Position numbers and translations under genes: made by a program. DNA of 36,216 nt, from positions 1 to 36,216 of the forward strand of contig CAYNSX010000026.1 of NCBI GenBank assembly GCA_964400165.1. Reading direction: 5' to 3'. Shown here piece by piece: positions 36,121 through 36,216 of the stretch. How positions within the stretch are numbered: position 1 is the stretch's first letter; each line of letters begins with the position of its first letter. This stretch comes from CAYNSX01 sp964400165 (GTDB lineage: Bacteria; Armatimonadota; Hebobacteria; CAYNSX01). The notes below the pieces were generated by a model, which had not been told where the DNA came from, searched no databases, and saw nothing but the letters and a program-made list of their open reading frames with translations.

Positions 36121-36162
36121 GCGAGGGCAGGCCAGAATGGCTGCTCTCGCCGCTCTGTTTTT
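36121..36162 (+). terminator. Possible terminator after the glutaredoxin-like gene
   Basis: GCGAGGGCAG (36121-36130) pairs with CTGCTCTCGC (36141-36150) with one G-U pair and a 10-nt loop. TTTTT follows after 7 nt (36158-36162). The offset makes it weak, but position and orientation fit. Confidence 0.45.
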
Positions 36163-36183
36163 AGACCCACTCCGAATGCAGCC

Positions 36184-36216
36184 CCCCTCTCCATTTATGG
36201 GGAGGGGCCGGGGGAG
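36184..36216. repeat. Palindromic repeat at the window end
   Basis: The 24-mer at 36184-36207 is identical to that at 35424-35447. It is followed by CCGGGGGAG and cut by the window edge. Confidence 0.9.

Overview
This is a GC-rich bacterial chromosomal segment, probably from a metagenome assembly because it contains a 10-N scaffold gap at 35149-35158. It carries housekeeping genes, two tRNAs and many GC-rich palindromic intergenic repeats. An S-layer-homology (SLH) surface protein, lipoproteins with lipoboxes, an EF-P/AccB/AccC/NusB cluster and thrS-infC-rpmI-rplT fit a deep-branching, SLH-type (Armatimonadota-like or other Terrabacteria-like) lineage. That placement is a low-confidence inference; no rRNA is present. 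No phage, transposase, CRISPR or defence system is visible.

Layout. Positions 1-340 hold a duplicated repeat, followed by an orphan membrane protein (+). From 15803 down to 2244, thirteen minus-strand genes are packed with gaps of at most 45 nt and several stop/start overlaps: efp, accB, accC, nusB, a second biotin-carrier protein, purC, apgM, tilS, two paralogous peptide-binding lipoproteins, dppB-like and dppC-like permeases, and an acyl-CoA ligase. A promoter lies just before efp. An alpha/beta hydrolase follows at 1081-2091. A TPR-like envelope protein, tRNA-Arg(CCU), pth and tRNA-Val(GAC) come next, then an SLH protein (+).

The most striking region is 20112-24768 on the minus strand. 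A promoter, a well-formed c-di-GMP-I (GEMM-I) riboswitch and a 23-bp perfect terminator hairpin precede a secreted S8 protease with a Trp-Gly-rich tail. A membrane HD-GYP protein (candidate c-di-GMP phosphodiesterase) and a repeat-rich DUF4097-type lipoprotein follow at short distances. This looks like a c-di-GMP-sensing surface-remodelling operon that may feed back on its own signal.

On the plus strand, thrS-infC-rpmI-rplT form the translation cluster, with promoters before thrS and infC. Next come a two-part envelope protein that is paralogous in its second half to the 15882-16895 gene, a small membrane protein (-), a half-size TSUP transporter, a SecA with a roughly 170-residue insert, a beta-propeller protein broken by the N gap, and a CxxS glutaredoxin-like protein that appears to be transcribed without a leader. 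Palindromic repeats separate many of these units, and one reads into the acyl-CoA ligase C-terminus.
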